Positions 15,864 to 25,078 of a stretch of DNA of 64,000 nucleotides are shown piece by piece. The stretch's first letter is position 1. Each line of letters begins with the position of its first letter. A model generated the notes under the pieces. It had not been told where the DNA came from. It saw only the letters and a program-made list of their open reading frames with translations, and made no database searches. This stretch comes from Halobaculum saliterrae (GTDB taxonomy: Archaea > Halobacteriota > Halobacteria > Halobacteriales > Haloferacaceae), in contig NZ_WUUS01000006.1 of NCBI RefSeq assembly GCF_009831625.1, forward strand, positions 186,001-250,000, read 5' to 3'. The position numbers were made by a program, and so were the translations under genes.

Positions 15864-16977
15864 TGTCGTTGACAATTCGCTGGAGGTGCATCTCCAAGAT
15901 TTCTGCCTGTCGGTCCCAAGTGAATTTCTCAGACACCTCCCTGCTCACTCGGCCGAACCGCTCCCGGCGAGGCCCGTCACCAAGCAGGCGATCCAATGCC
16001 TCAGTAAGCCCATTGACGTCGCCTGGGGAGACGAGATACCCGTTCTTTCCCTCAGTAACCTGCTCTGCGATCGCGTTGATATCGGTGCTGACGATTGGCT
16101 TACCGGAAGCTAGCGCTTCGAGGTTAACGACCGGGAATCCTTCATGATACGATGGTAGACAGAACACATCGCACGCCGCGAAGTACTGGTGGATCGCTTC
16201 ATGTTCGACAGCACCGGTAAACCGGACACAATCCGCAATCCCGATGTCGTGTGCGCGCTGTTCGAGTTCAGCTCTTAATGGACCATCGCCAACGATATAC
16301 AAGACAGCCGGGCTCACAAGCTGCGCATATGCGTCGAGGAGATCGGGTACCCCTTTCCCATCCTGCAAACGACCAACGAACATCACGATGGGATCGTCCT
16401 CCGTCACTGCAGGCTTCACATCGGGGTTGAACTGGTCCCTGTCTACAGATGGGTAAACAATTCCATCGACGGAGACACCAAGCCAGTCCTCGGCACGTTG
16501 TTTTGTGTCCTTGCTAGTAGCGAGATATGAGTCAGGCTGAGCAAATCGGCCCATCAGCTTCCACCGGATCGACGAGTGCCTGATTCCCGGAATGTGAAAC
16601 ACGTTCGGCACAGAGAGCGTTCGGGAGAGAAGGAGATTATCCAGGTAGTAATGTGTTGAAACGATATCTTCTCTGTTGAGAGCATCACGTACATCACTCC
16701 GCAGTACGTTCCAAAACATCGACAGCGATTCAACTTCGGCCGACATGAGGGGCGTGTAACTACACACTCGCTCGTTCAATCGACTTTCTTTGGGGATCAA
16801 GTCGACTTGGACGATGTCAGCATCCATCCGCTCGACTTCCGGGAGGATATTCCCAGTCCCTGTGTACAGGGTGATATCGTGACGACCGGTGAGTTGTTTT
16901 GTCAGCTCCCGAACGACGGTCTCGGTACCGCCGCTGTTTGCGAACCCGACTCTCGGGGAGTAGATCCCGATGTTCAT
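15853..16977 (-). CDS. Glycosyltransferase family 4
   Basis: 374 aa, starting MNIGIYSPRVGFANSGGTET. The start is supported by a 4-bp ATGA overlap with the upstream gene's stop. GT-B fold: N-terminal Gly-rich loop SGGTETVVREL, and a C-terminal donor domain with FVGRLQDGKGVPDLLDAY, YIVGDGPLRAEL, and EGFPVVNLEALASGKPIV carrying the EX7E motif. A retaining transferase using a nucleotide sugar; substrate not predictable. Middle of the three-gene reverse operon GT4-GT4-GT2. Confidence 0.9.
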   Translation of the reverse strand: MNIGIYSPRVGFANSGGTETVVRELTKQLTGRHDITLYTGTGNILPEVERMDADIVQVDLIPKESRLNERVCSYTPLMSAEVESLSMFWNVLRSDVRDALNREDIVSTHYYLDNLLLSRTLSVPNVFHIPGIRHSSIRWKLMGRFAQPDSYLATSKDTKQRAEDWLGVSVDGIVYPSVDRDQFNPDVKPAVTEDDPIVMFVGRLQDGKGVPDLLDAYAQLVSPAVLYIVGDGPLRAELEQRAHDIGIADCVRFTGAVEHEAIHQYFAACDVFCLPSYHEGFPVVNLEALASGKPIVSTDINAIAEQVTEGKNGYLVSPGDVNGLTEALDRLLGDGPRRERFGRVSREVSEKFTWDRQAEILEMHLQRIVNDNVE

Positions 16978-18128
16978 ACTTCTTCCTCTGCAGGGTCGGA
17001 TCCCAGCTGGTGATTCCGATGCCACTCCGTGATCAAACTGTGCAAGCGAGTGTCGAACGTCGTCAAAGAGAACGGCTCCACCCGTGATTTTGAAATTGTA
17101 AGTGGTGCTCGTTTGTGTCTGTGTATCGCGTCTACGATGCCGTCAGCACTGCCATCATGAAGATAACCATTGACCCCCTCTTCGACGAACACGCCTTGAA
17201 ACCCCTCGTTACGTGTTAGTACGGCTTTTCCACTCGCGTTAGCCTCAATCGGTACAATACCGAAATCCTCGTTGCGACCGTTAAACACGACTGCAGTACA
17301 CGTTGCGAGCAATTCCAACTTCCGTTCTTCGGAGACAAACCCTTCATAATACATGTTTCTTGACCCTTCTATCTGATCGACTACTGATTGATCCACGTCA
17401 CCACGGCCACCGACAAATCGAATCTCTTCGTTCGACTGTTCAAAGGCTTTCACAATAGCCAAAACCCCCTTTTCATTGTCCAACCTTCCAAGATGCAGGT
17501 AGAACCCCTCATCCCCCTCATTACGGTACTTTTCTAGCGGAACCGGTGGATACAGAATGTGTGCTTCTCGATCGTAGTATTTGCGCAGTCGTCGAGCAAT
17601 AATCGGACTGTTGGCAAAGTAGTAGTCGACACGGGGATCTACCGTTACGTCTCGTGTTCGGAGGTGTCTGATGAGTGGCCGCGACAGCAATCCGAGTAAA
17701 GAATCTTTCCGGTCGTGGTACAGGTCATAGAACCACCGCGGAGGGGAGTGGCAGTAGTTGATGTGCAACACGTCATCAGGTGTGATCACAGCGCGAGTAG
17801 TCGCTCCCGATGTAATGAGTACGTCCGGATGGCCATACTCGCGCCAGTCGACATCCTCCCACAGAGAATACTCGAATACACGGTCGATCCGCGACTGGAA
17901 TCGCCGTATGCTAGGGAATGACAGATCTACAGTCACGTCATAAAACGAAACATCACCGTAAGGATTGGGGCCCTCCGGAGAGGGGACTCCGACGGTATAG
18001 ATCTGATCGACACCTAGTGTCTCTGCCATTTTGGTCACAAGGTATTCCGCCCCACCCCAAGCGTTGACGTGCCAGTGGGCAAGTGCCACGTCAAGTTCAT
18101 CATAGCCCACAGCCGGCCCGTCTTCCAT
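16974..18128 (-). CDS. Glycosyltransferase family 4 (second)
   Basis: 384 aa from ATG 18128 (MEDGPAVGYDELDVALAHWH); an upstream in-frame ATG at 18215 would add 29 hydrophobic and basic residues and cannot be excluded. The N-terminal domain has NAWGGAEYLVTKM, and HINYCHSPPRWFYDLY resembles ALG11/mannosyltransferase-like GT4 members. The donor domain has LHLGRLDNEKGVLAIVKAF, VGGRGDVD, and EDFGIVPIEANASGKAVL (the EX7E motif). First gene of the reverse operon and the last gene of the low-GC cassette. It probably builds the surface glycan together with the two transferases downstream. Confidence 0.88.
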   Translation of the reverse strand: MEDGPAVGYDELDVALAHWHVNAWGGAEYLVTKMAETLGVDQIYTVGVPSPEGPNPYGDVSFYDVTVDLSFPSIRRFQSRIDRVFEYSLWEDVDWREYGHPDVLITSGATTRAVITPDDVLHINYCHSPPRWFYDLYHDRKDSLLGLLSRPLIRHLRTRDVTVDPRVDYYFANSPIIARRLRKYYDREAHILYPPVPLEKYRNEGDEGFYLHLGRLDNEKGVLAIVKAFEQSNEEIRFVGGRGDVDQSVVDQIEGSRNMYYEGFVSEERKLELLATCTAVVFNGRNEDFGIVPIEANASGKAVLTRNEGFQGVFVEEGVNGYLHDGSADGIVDAIHRHKRAPLTISKSRVEPFSLTTFDTRLHSLITEWHRNHQLGSDPAEEEV

Positions 18129-18569
18129 ACGCGACACGTTTCGTAGGAGTGAGAAAAGTACCATGGTTAACCGCCCCGTTGTCATTGGTCCGACATGAAT
18201 CGCTTGCATAAGCACCTCCGGTGAAGTACCCTCAATGGTTCGGCGTAGAAACAGATCGTACTGGACGTTGTGCGGTTTGAGCTATACAACTAATTGCACT
18301 TCTACTATTAATTGGCGAGTTGCTTTATTCTTGTATACGACCGGGGTGAACCTGGCCGGTTGTGAGCGCTACTAAGTTTCAACCGTCCAATAACACAGCT
18401 GATTACGTCCGGTGTTGTCCATAAGTTCGGATCGTACTCCCGCTATATCGGTATCTCAATAGTATCTATTTCACTACTACTATACGTTATTCCGATATCC
18501 TCCACCAAGCCAGATCCGTGTCGTCCCGCAGCCACAACCGATTTGCATCGGCCGGCGATGGCACTATCC
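18129..18569. other. AT-rich right border of the low-GC cassette
   Basis: This noncoding stretch contains runs such as ACTATTAATTGG and ATACGTTATTCCG and is the most AT-rich part of the window; composition returns to high GC at about 18510. It must hold the promoter of the reverse glycosyltransferase operon (TATA candidate TGTATAGC on the minus strand near 18285). CGGTTG and CAACCG (about 18357 and 18381) form a weak stem. No attachment site, tRNA or transposase remnant is visible. Confidence 0.55.
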
Positions 18570-19781
18570 ATGCAGACCGTCATCCTCGCCGCCGGCTAGG
18601 GAACGCGGATGCGTCCGCTCACCGACCGCCGCCCGAAGCCGATGCTGCCCGTCGCCGGCAAGCCCCTCTCGGCCCACACCGCGGAGGCCGCGGTCGCGGC
18701 CGGCGCCTCCCGGCTCGTGATCGTCGTCGGCTATGAGGCCGACGCGGTCCGCTCGTACTTCGGCGACGAGTTCGACGGCGTCCCGTGGCGTTCGCCGAAC
18801 AGTCCGAGCAGCGCGGCACCGCCGACGCCGTCCGCGCGGGGGCGGCCCGGCTCGACGACGGCCCGTTCGCCGTGCTCAACGGCGACGCGCTGTACGATAC
18901 CGAGTCGCTGGCGACGCTGTACGAGTCGGCGCCCGCCGTCGGCTCCTACCGGGTCAACAATCCGAGCGCCTACGGCGTGCTGCACGCCGAGGGGACCGGC
19001 GACGACGTCCGTGTGACGGGCGTGACCGAGAAGCCCGCCGACCCCCCGTCGGATCTGATCAACGCCGGCGCGTACGTCTTCCCCGCCGAAGCCCAGGGAT
19101 GGCTCGACGTGGGCGAGAGCGAGCGCGGCGAGCTCGAACTCACGGACGTCCTCGAACGTGCCTGCGCGGAGATGGATGTGCGTGCGGTCCCGTTCGACCG
19201 CTGGCTCGACGTGGGCCGACCGTGGGAGCTGCTGGCGGCCAACGAGTGGAAGCTCGACGAGCTGGAGCGCCGGATCGACGGCGAGGTCCACGCGGACGCC
19301 GATCTCCGCGGCGACGTCGTCGTCGAGGCGGGCACCGAGGTCGACGCCGGCGTCGTGATCGAGGGACCCGCGCTGATCCGGTCGGGCGCCAGCGTCGGGC
19401 CGAACGCGTACGTGCGCGGGCGAACACTCTGAATCGAACGCGTCGGTGGGCCACAGCGTCGAGGTGAAAAACAGCGTACTCATGCAAGGGGCGACGGTCG
19501 GGCACCTCTCCTATGTCGGCGACAGCCTCCTCGGACGGGACGTGAACTTCGGCGCGGGGACCACGGTCGCGAACCTTCGGCACGACGACGCGGACGTGCG
19601 GGCGCTGGTGAAAGGGGAACTCGTGTCCACCGGTCGTCGCAAGTTCGGCGTCGTCTGCGGTGACGGGGTGAAGACGGGCATCCAGACGAGCCTCAATGCG
19701 GGCGTGAAGCTGGGGACGGACACACGGACCGGTCCGGCCGAGCGCGTGTTGCGCGATCGAACCGAGGGCGCCGATAACTGA
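18570..19781 (+). pseudogene. glmU: glmU-type nucleotidyltransferase pseudogene
   Basis: Read across three frames this is a complete bifunctional sugar-1-P nucleotidyltransferase/acetyltransferase of archaeal GlmU type: MQTVILAAG, then RPLTDRRPKPMLPVAGKPL, NGDALYDTE, and a hexapeptide-repeat C-terminus with VKNSVLMQGATVGHLSYVGD, FGAGTTVANLRHDD and GVKTGIQTSLNAGVKLG. There are three lesions. The signature GAGEGTRMRP has TAG for GAG at 18597-18599. A 1-nt deletion near 18785 shifts GVPVAFAEQ out of frame. A second frameshift near 19430 follows VRGRTL, before ESNASVGHSVEV. High GC, like the backbone and unlike the cassette. The intact but more divergent paralogue at 5962 may provide the activity. 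Three independent lesions make sequencing error unlikely. Confidence 0.85.
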
Positions 19782-20117
19782 GGCCGCACGGAGGCCCGAG
19801 CTCGTCGGTGGGATTGGAACGTACAGACTGGGCATGGAAACCGCTGGTACTGCCCGAGCCAGTTCGGTGACAGGTGTGAGTTCGTTCGTGTTCGGAGACA
19901 CGTCCGAGAAATCCTCGGGGAGTACGTGCGTGGAAGGCTGGTCACAGTCGCGGCGGCCGCGCGCGAGGGATCAGCCCCCTGTTCTGGCGACTACGACCGT
20001 GGTATTGTAACACATATACCCCACAAAGTACTTACCCCAGGTTCGACCGAGAACGGCCGACACCCCCGAAAACGGGTGTGTGAAGCGTTGACGCGCCGTC
20101 CGAATTACCACAAGAGA
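19782..20117. other. Intergenic region upstream of the S-layer promoter
   Basis: About 340 bp without a gene. It becomes AT-richer towards the S-layer promoter (CACATATACCCCACAAAGTAC near 20010). Short open frames have no codon bias. It may hold upstream promoter elements for the highly expressed S-layer gene; no clear palindrome was found. Confidence 0.4.
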
Positions 20118-20263
20118 TTTATAAGGTCCGATGTTGGTTATGTGCGTACCCCTACCCATGGTGACAGCACATAGTCCCCCCCGCCAAGTCCGCTTCGCGG
20201 GCGTTCTGGAGCAGGCTTGGGAGATCGGTGTTGTCGCCGCTTGCAGTGCGACTCAGACAAACC
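20118..20263 (+). promoter_or_regulatory. S-layer gene promoter and long 5' leader
   Basis: TTTATAAG at 20118-20125 is a near-consensus archaeal TATA box. With the usual spacing of about 26 bp, transcription should start near 20145, leaving a leader of about 115-120 nt before ATG 20264. Long leaders are known for the S-layer mRNAs of Halobacterium and Haloferax, whereas most haloarchaeal messages are leaderless. The leader contains CCGC-TTC-GCGG, a short perfect hairpin, at about 20190. Confidence 0.65.
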
Positions 20264-22897
20264 ATGACAGAAACTAACGACAAGATCCGCGCGCTGTTCC
20301 TGACAGCGCTGATGGTGTTCAGCGTCTTCGCTGGCACTGTCGCGTTCGCAGGGACGGCCGCTGCGGCGAACTCCGTCAGTGGAGCGACGTACTCCACTGA
20401 CCCGGTCAACGAGAGTTCGTCGTTCAACGGCGAAACGGTATCGGTCACGTTTGACGACGTGACAACGGACGATGGTGACACGGACACGTTCCACGTCAAC
20501 ATCCCGAACAGTATTGCTCAGGCTGGCTCGCTCAGCGTGAGCTCGGCCACTGTCAACGGTGACAACGGCGACTACTCCGCCAGCGTCTCCAGTAACCCGG
20601 TCGACGGGCAGGACGGTGACGGTGTCGCCGACACACTCCGCGTCACGACTGGCACCGACAGCGGTGTCCAGAACGACACGGTGACCGTTACGTTCACCTA
20701 CTCGTTCAGCACGCCTGCTGTCACCACTGCCACGGATTACAACTACCGCGGTACTGTCCTCGACAGTGGCGGCAGCGACATCGTGCTGGCGGACGCAGGT
20801 CCGGACCTGACGGTCTCCAACACTGGTCAGGACAGGTCGGCTGCCGACACAGTTGTCAACTCGAGCAACAACAACACGCTCGTCTGGGCAGGCCAGGTTG
20901 TCGGTACTGACGAGCACAGTGCCAACACCCAGGTTTCGCTCCGCCGTGTGACCGACTCCGGTTCCACGCTCGTCTCACAGAAGACCGTCAACAGTGACGG
21001 CTTCGTGACGTTCAGCACGGACGGTCGTCAGACTGGTGACTACTTCATCACTGGCGATAACAACCGGGTTTCCTTCGAGCTGACGCAGCAGGAGATCTCG
21101 GTCGACTTCAGCGCCGACTCGGTCGACAACTCCGGTCCGAGCGACTCGGTCGAGGTCGACTTCGAGGCTGACTCCAACCGTGCGCAGTACACCCACGTGC
21201 TCGAGGCCGAGTACCAGGGTGACGCCGTCGACGCGTCGACGCTGCAGGACATTCTCGGCGGTGCCGGTACCGTTGAGGACGTCGACAGCGACGACGCCGA
21301 CGAGCTGACCGTCGCCGGCTCCGCGGAGGACGCCTTCACGGCGAACTTCTCGGGCGTCGACGCGGGCAACTACACGATCACCTCGACCGTCGAGGACACC
21401 GGCGTCTCCGACTCCGCCAACATCACGGTGAACGATGTCGGCGACGGTGAGGCTGAATTCGAGCAGGGTAACATCGAGGTCGCGCAGGGTGACGTCGCGG
21501 AGATCAACGTCTCCCTCAGCGGCAACGCTGACACCGCGACGGTCGTCATCGGCAGTCTCGAGGACGACGGCTACCAGGCCAACGTCTCCGTGACTGACGA
21601 GGACGACGACGACGAGGTCACCATCGAGTTCAACACCTTCTCGGCTGGCAGCAGCAGTCTGGGTACTGTCGTCTCCGCCACGGGTGACGACACGGTTGAA
21701 TTCGACAGCAGCTCTGACCAGGAGACGATCTCCGCGATCCTCTCGACTGGTGAGTACACGATTGCGACGAGCACGGCGTCCGACGCGCAGACGACGCTTG
21801 ACTCGCCGCAGGACATCGGCACGATGTTCATCGCCGAGCGCTCCACCGACAGCATGCAGCTGTGGACGGCGCCCAGCGCTGCCGACCTCGACGCTGACGG
21901 CGAAGACGGCGTCGAGGAATCCGACATCGCGTCGCTCATCGAGGACGGTGCCGTCACGCAGGACGACACCATCACGGCCGGCGACTACGTCGTCCACCAG
22001 GTCACCGCGAGTGGCCTGGAGGGCGCTATCGCCGCAAACGGTAACCTCAGCGCCGCTCTCGGTAACGGCGTCAACGTGACCGTTGAGCAGACGAACCCGA
22101 TCCAGAACCGCGACCCGAAGGTCATCAACCTGACCGACTCGGGTGACGCCGTCACGCTCGTCGAGGGCGACGGTGCCTACTACATCGCGGTCAACACCGG
22201 CGACAGCGACCTCAACGTCTCCCGCAGCGGGAACGACGTTTCGCTGAGCGACGGTGACGAGTTCGAGGCTACCTTCACGGTCGACAGCGCACGCCTGCTC
22301 GGCTCCTCCGACGAGGAGGACCAGGAGTCGGTCAACGCGACCTTCGAGGTCGAGTCGGCCGACACCTCGCTCGACAGTGACCCCGTGAACGTCACGGCCG
22401 CTGACGAGCAGCAGATCACCGGCACGACCAACTACGCGCCGGGGACCGAGCTGACCATCCGCGTCCGCTCCACGGACAACACGCAGCCGCGGTTCTTCAA
22501 CACGGAGACCGTGACTGTTCAGGCTGATGGCAGCTTCAACGCCTCGTTCAACTTCGCGGACCAGTCCGCGGGTGACACGTTCACCGTGACCGTCCGCCAG
22601 GGCGGCACGTCCGTTGTGAGCGCCGACGGCAACGTTGTCGAGAGCGTGGCCACGCCGACGGCCACCGCCACGGAAGGCACGGAGACGGCAACCGCGACGG
22701 CAACGGCCACGGCGACCGCGACGGCCACGGCCACGGAGACGGCGACGGCCACCGCGACGGCCACCGAGGCTGACGAAGGCGGCATGACGACGACGGAGTC
22801 GACCGAGACTTCGACGTCGACGCCCGGCTTCGGCGCCGTGCTGGCAGTCATCGCCCTCATCGGCGCTGCGCTGCTGGCAGTCCGCCGCGACAACTAA
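20264..22897 (+). CDS. csg: S-layer glycoprotein with PGF-CTERM anchor
   Basis: 877 aa. ATG 20264 gives MTETNDKIRALFLTALMVFS, an n-region and hydrophobic core ending at AFAGTAAAA, a Sec signal peptide. The mature part is acidic, rich in Asp/Ser/Thr/Val with few Lys, and I count about sixteen N-X-S/T sequons (for example NES, NDT, NSS, NNT, NFS, NYT), consistent with heavy N-glycosylation. A Thr/Ala-rich linker (TATATATA) suited to O-glycosylation precedes STPGFGAVLAVIALIGAALL and RR, the PGF-CTERM tripartite signal processed by archaeosortase A. The artA gene is the next gene. Length and layout fit haloarchaeal S-layer glycoproteins (about 800-900 aa). It is the probable acceptor for glycans made by the genes at 1.5-18 kb. 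Confidence 0.95.
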   Translation: MTETNDKIRALFLTALMVFSVFAGTVAFAGTAAAANSVSGATYSTDPVNESSSFNGETVSVTFDDVTTDDGDTDTFHVNIPNSIAQAGSLSVSSATVNGDNGDYSASVSSNPVDGQDGDGVADTLRVTTGTDSGVQNDTVTVTFTYSFSTPAVTTATDYNYRGTVLDSGGSDIVLADAGPDLTVSNTGQDRSAADTVVNSSNNNTLVWAGQVVGTDEHSANTQVSLRRVTDSGSTLVSQKTVNSDGFVTFSTDGRQTGDYFITGDNNRVSFELTQQEISVDFSADSVDNSGPSDSVEVDFEADSNRAQYTHVLEAEYQGDAVDASTLQDILGGAGTVEDVDSDDADELTVAGSAEDAFTANFSGVDAGNYTITSTVEDTGVSDSANITVNDVGDGEAEFEQGNIEVAQGDVAEINVSLSGNADTATVVIGSLEDDGYQANVSVTDEDDDDEVTIEFNTFSAGSSSLGTVVSATGDDTVEFDSSSDQETISAILSTGEYTIATSTASDAQTTLDSPQDIGTMFIAERSTDSMQLWTAPSAADLDADGEDGVEESDIASLIEDGAVTQDDTITAGDYVVHQVTASGLEGAIAANGNLSAALGNGVNVTVEQTNPIQNRDPKVINLTDSGDAVTLVEGDGAYYIAVNTGDSDLNVSRSGNDVSLSDGDEFEATFTVDSARLLGSSDEEDQESVNATFEVESADTSLDSDPVNVTAADEQQITGTTNYAPGTELTIRVRSTDNTQPRFFNTETVTVQADGSFNASFNFADQSAGDTFTVTVRQGGTSVVSADGNVVESVATPTATATEGTETATATATATATATATATETATATATATEADEGGMTTTESTETSTSTPGFGAVLAVIALIGAALLAVRRDN

Positions 22898-22907
22898 CGA
22901 CCACGAC

Positions 22908-22956
22908 TGACCGGCCGTAACCCGGTCACGTCCGCTTCCGCGGACCCATTCTTTCG
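22908..22956 (+). terminator. Double-hairpin terminator after the S-layer gene
   Basis: Eleven bases after the TAA come TGACCGG and CCGGTCA around a 7-nt loop (22908-22928), then GTCCGC and GCGGAC around TTCC (22930-22945), followed by CCATTCTTT. Two stems plus a T-containing tail behind a very highly expressed gene fit a terminator or 3'-end stabiliser. Confidence 0.55.
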
Positions 22957-23064
22957 ACGCGCTCACACCGGCCAGCGACGGCGCCGTCCATCGCGTCGCC
23001 TCGGTGCTCGACACACACGAGACGACAAGGGCTTTACCCGACACCGCCGATTCACGAACAACGA

Positions 23065-24060
23065 ATGGCGAGTATCTACACCGACCTGCTGGGGTGGGTG
23101 GTGATCGCGACGTTCCTCGCCGGCGCGGGCGTCGAGTACGTTCGCCGCCGTCGCGTCGGCGGCGACGCGGGCACGCTCGCGACCCTCCGAGGGCGGCTCG
23201 ACGCGTTCGAGACGCCCCCCGAGCGGACGCTCGCGACCGCCGGCTGGGTGCTGTTCGCCGGCTTCTGGCTGGCGCTGTTCCCGCACTTCGCGTTCACCCA
23301 GAAGAGCTACGTCGAGGGCGTGCTCTCCCTGCTCGCCGTCCCGGCGTGTCTGTACGCCGGGTGGCTGCTGTGGAACGGTCGCGACTCGCTGTTGGTGCTC
23401 TCGCGGGCGGTCGCCGCGATGGGGATCGTCTACTTCCCGTTCGAGTCGATCGAGCCGCTCAAGCGCGGGCTGATCCTCGTGGTCACCGGACAGACCGGCT
23501 GGGCGATGGCGCAGTTCGGCTACGAGCCCGCGCTGGTCGAGGGGCCGATCCTCGGCTACCGGAACGCCTACCGGTTCGTCACGGCCGACGGCCACGGGCT
23601 GCTGTTCGAGATCGTCCTCGCGTGCACCGGACTGGGGAGCATGGCCATCTTCGCGGGACTCATCGCCGCGGTGCATGCTCCTCTCGGCCGGAAGCTCCGC
23701 GCGCTGGCCGTCTCGATCCCGATCATCTGGGGACTGAACATCGCCCGAACCACGTTCATCGGGATCGCCTTCGGCAACCAGTACCTCCAGCTGTTCGTCG
23801 ACGAGGTGCTGTTCCTGTTCGGCTCCTCCGACCCGTACATGGTGTCCTTCTTCCTCTCGGACCGGGTCATCTCGCAGGTGCTCGCGGTCGTCGCGCTCGT
23901 GGGCGTCACCTACCTCGTCGTCCGCGAGCTACCGGAGCTCGTCACCGTGATCGAGGACGTGCTGTACATGGTCACCAAGGAGGAGTACGACCTGCTGGAG
24001 TCGCTGGACCTGCCGAGGGAACCGGTGCGGACCGACGGCGGCCGGACCGGTCGGGAGTAG
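23065..24060 (+). CDS. artA: Archaeosortase A
   Basis: 331 aa, polytopic (about 8 membrane helices). It removes the PGF-CTERM tail of exported proteins and links them to an archaeal lipid. The catalytic triad is visible as Cys187 (LACTGLGS), Arg228 (NIARTTFIG) and Arg267 (LSDRVISQ). The spacings of 41 and 39 residues equal those of the Haloferax triad C173/R214/R253. A hydrophilic C-terminal tail follows the last helix. Direct adjacency to a PGF-CTERM S-layer gene (167 bp) pairs enzyme and main substrate; in Haloferax volcanii the two are far apart. A second likely substrate is BtuF at 38862. Confidence 0.95.
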   Translation: MASIYTDLLGWVVIATFLAGAGVEYVRRRRVGGDAGTLATLRGRLDAFETPPERTLATAGWVLFAGFWLALFPHFAFTQKSYVEGVLSLLAVPACLYAGWLLWNGRDSLLVLSRAVAAMGIVYFPFESIEPLKRGLILVVTGQTGWAMAQFGYEPALVEGPILGYRNAYRFVTADGHGLLFEIVLACTGLGSMAIFAGLIAAVHAPLGRKLRALAVSIPIIWGLNIARTTFIGIAFGNQYLQLFVDEVLFLFGSSDPYMVSFFLSDRVISQVLAVVALVGVTYLVVRELPELVTVIEDVLYMVTKEEYDLLESLDLPREPVRTDGGRTGRE

Positions 24061-24082
24061 TCCGACTCGCCCCGATCGCGTC

Positions 24083-24895
24083 TCACTCGACCGCCGGCAA
24101 CGCGTCCCGCGGACACCCGGCCAACGCCGCGAGCGCCTCGACCTCCAGGTGGTGCAACTCGCCCGGAACCACGAGCATGTGCAGCGGGTCGCCGAAGTCG
24201 CGCTCGGCGAGCGCCGCGAGCGTGTCGGCGGCGACGACCGGCTCGGGGCTCCCGGCTCGCGCGACCGCCACCCCGACGGCGTCCTCGTCCCAGTCGCGCG
24301 CCAGCGCCGCGGCGGCGTGGTCGGCGGTCATGAACTCGTCGGCCTCGCCCTCCGCGGGCCCGGCAGGAGAGGAGCCGGCGACCTTGATGTCCAGATACAC
24401 CAGCGTGTGAAGGCCGCGCTCGCGGTTCGCCTCGATCCCGTCGATCACGCTCTGTGGGGTTCCCTCCGCCCCGTGGGCGTACTCGAACGGCAGGGTCACG
24501 GCCTTCCCGAAGCGGTAGTTCTGCAACCCCGTCAGCGACGAGGCGGCCGACTGGGCGGTGATCCCGTGGATCACGCGGGTGTCGATGCCGCGTTCGGCCG
24601 CCCGAACGCGGAGGTCGACGTGGGTCGTCGAGATCATCGTATCGCCGGCGGTGCAGAAGGCGACCTCTCCGTCGGCGGCCGCATCGAGGATCGGCTCCGG
24701 GTCCCGCTCGACGCCCGCGCGGTCACGGACCTCGATGTCGATCCCGTGGTGGGTTTCGAGTTCCTCGACGGTGGTGCCCGCGAGGCGGCTGGTGTAGAAC
24801 TCCGCGAAGACACGGTCGGCCGACCGGAGAGCCTCTCGACCCTCCACGGTGACCGAGCGCTCGTCCCAGAGGCCGAGGCCGATGAAGGTGAGCAT
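24083..24895 (-). CDS. dph5: Diphthine synthase
   Basis: 270 aa starting MLTFIGLGLWDERSVTVEGR; the in-frame start at 24940 is rejected because the family begins exactly here. SAM-dependent tetrapyrrole-methylase fold: GLGLWDERS, then CTAGDTMISTTHVDLRVRA, then HGITAQSAASSLTGLQNYRF, then KAVTLPFEY. It methylates the modified histidine of elongation factor 2 to make diphthine. It converges with artA (22-bp gap). Confidence 0.93.
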   Translation of the reverse strand: MLTFIGLGLWDERSVTVEGREALRSADRVFAEFYTSRLAGTTVEELETHHGIDIEVRDRAGVERDPEPILDAAADGEVAFCTAGDTMISTTHVDLRVRAAERGIDTRVIHGITAQSAASSLTGLQNYRFGKAVTLPFEYAHGAEGTPQSVIDGIEANRERGLHTLVYLDIKVAGSSPAGPAEGEADEFMTADHAAAALARDWDEDAVGVAVARAGSPEPVVAADTLAALAERDFGDPLHMLVVPGELHHLEVEALAALAGCPRDALPAVE

Positions 24896-25078
24896 GCCCG
24901 AAGAACGCCCGCCCGGCGCTTCCCGGTTTCGCTCCGGCACGGCGTCGCCTCAGAACCACGGGTCGAAGTGAAGGGAGTAGCTCGGTTCGTTGCCCACGGA
25001 GTATGCGGACAGTACGGGACCTGATTTATCGGGAATTGCCCTGTTTTTTAACCCCCGAACGTGGAACTATTATGTGAG

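Noticed and set aside
18129-18569. Insertion sequence or integrase attachment site at the right cassette edge
   Set aside because: AT-rich but without terminal repeats, target duplication, transposase fragment or tRNA; homologous recombination explains the border better.
22680-22790. DNA tandem repeat (GCGACGGCCAC-like) as a separate repeat element
   Set aside because: It is the coding sequence of the Thr/Ala linker of the S-layer protein.
20975-23044. 689-codon minus-strand frame opposite the S-layer gene
   Set aside because: Low-complexity Val/Arg/Asp reading opposite a clear S-layer glycoprotein.
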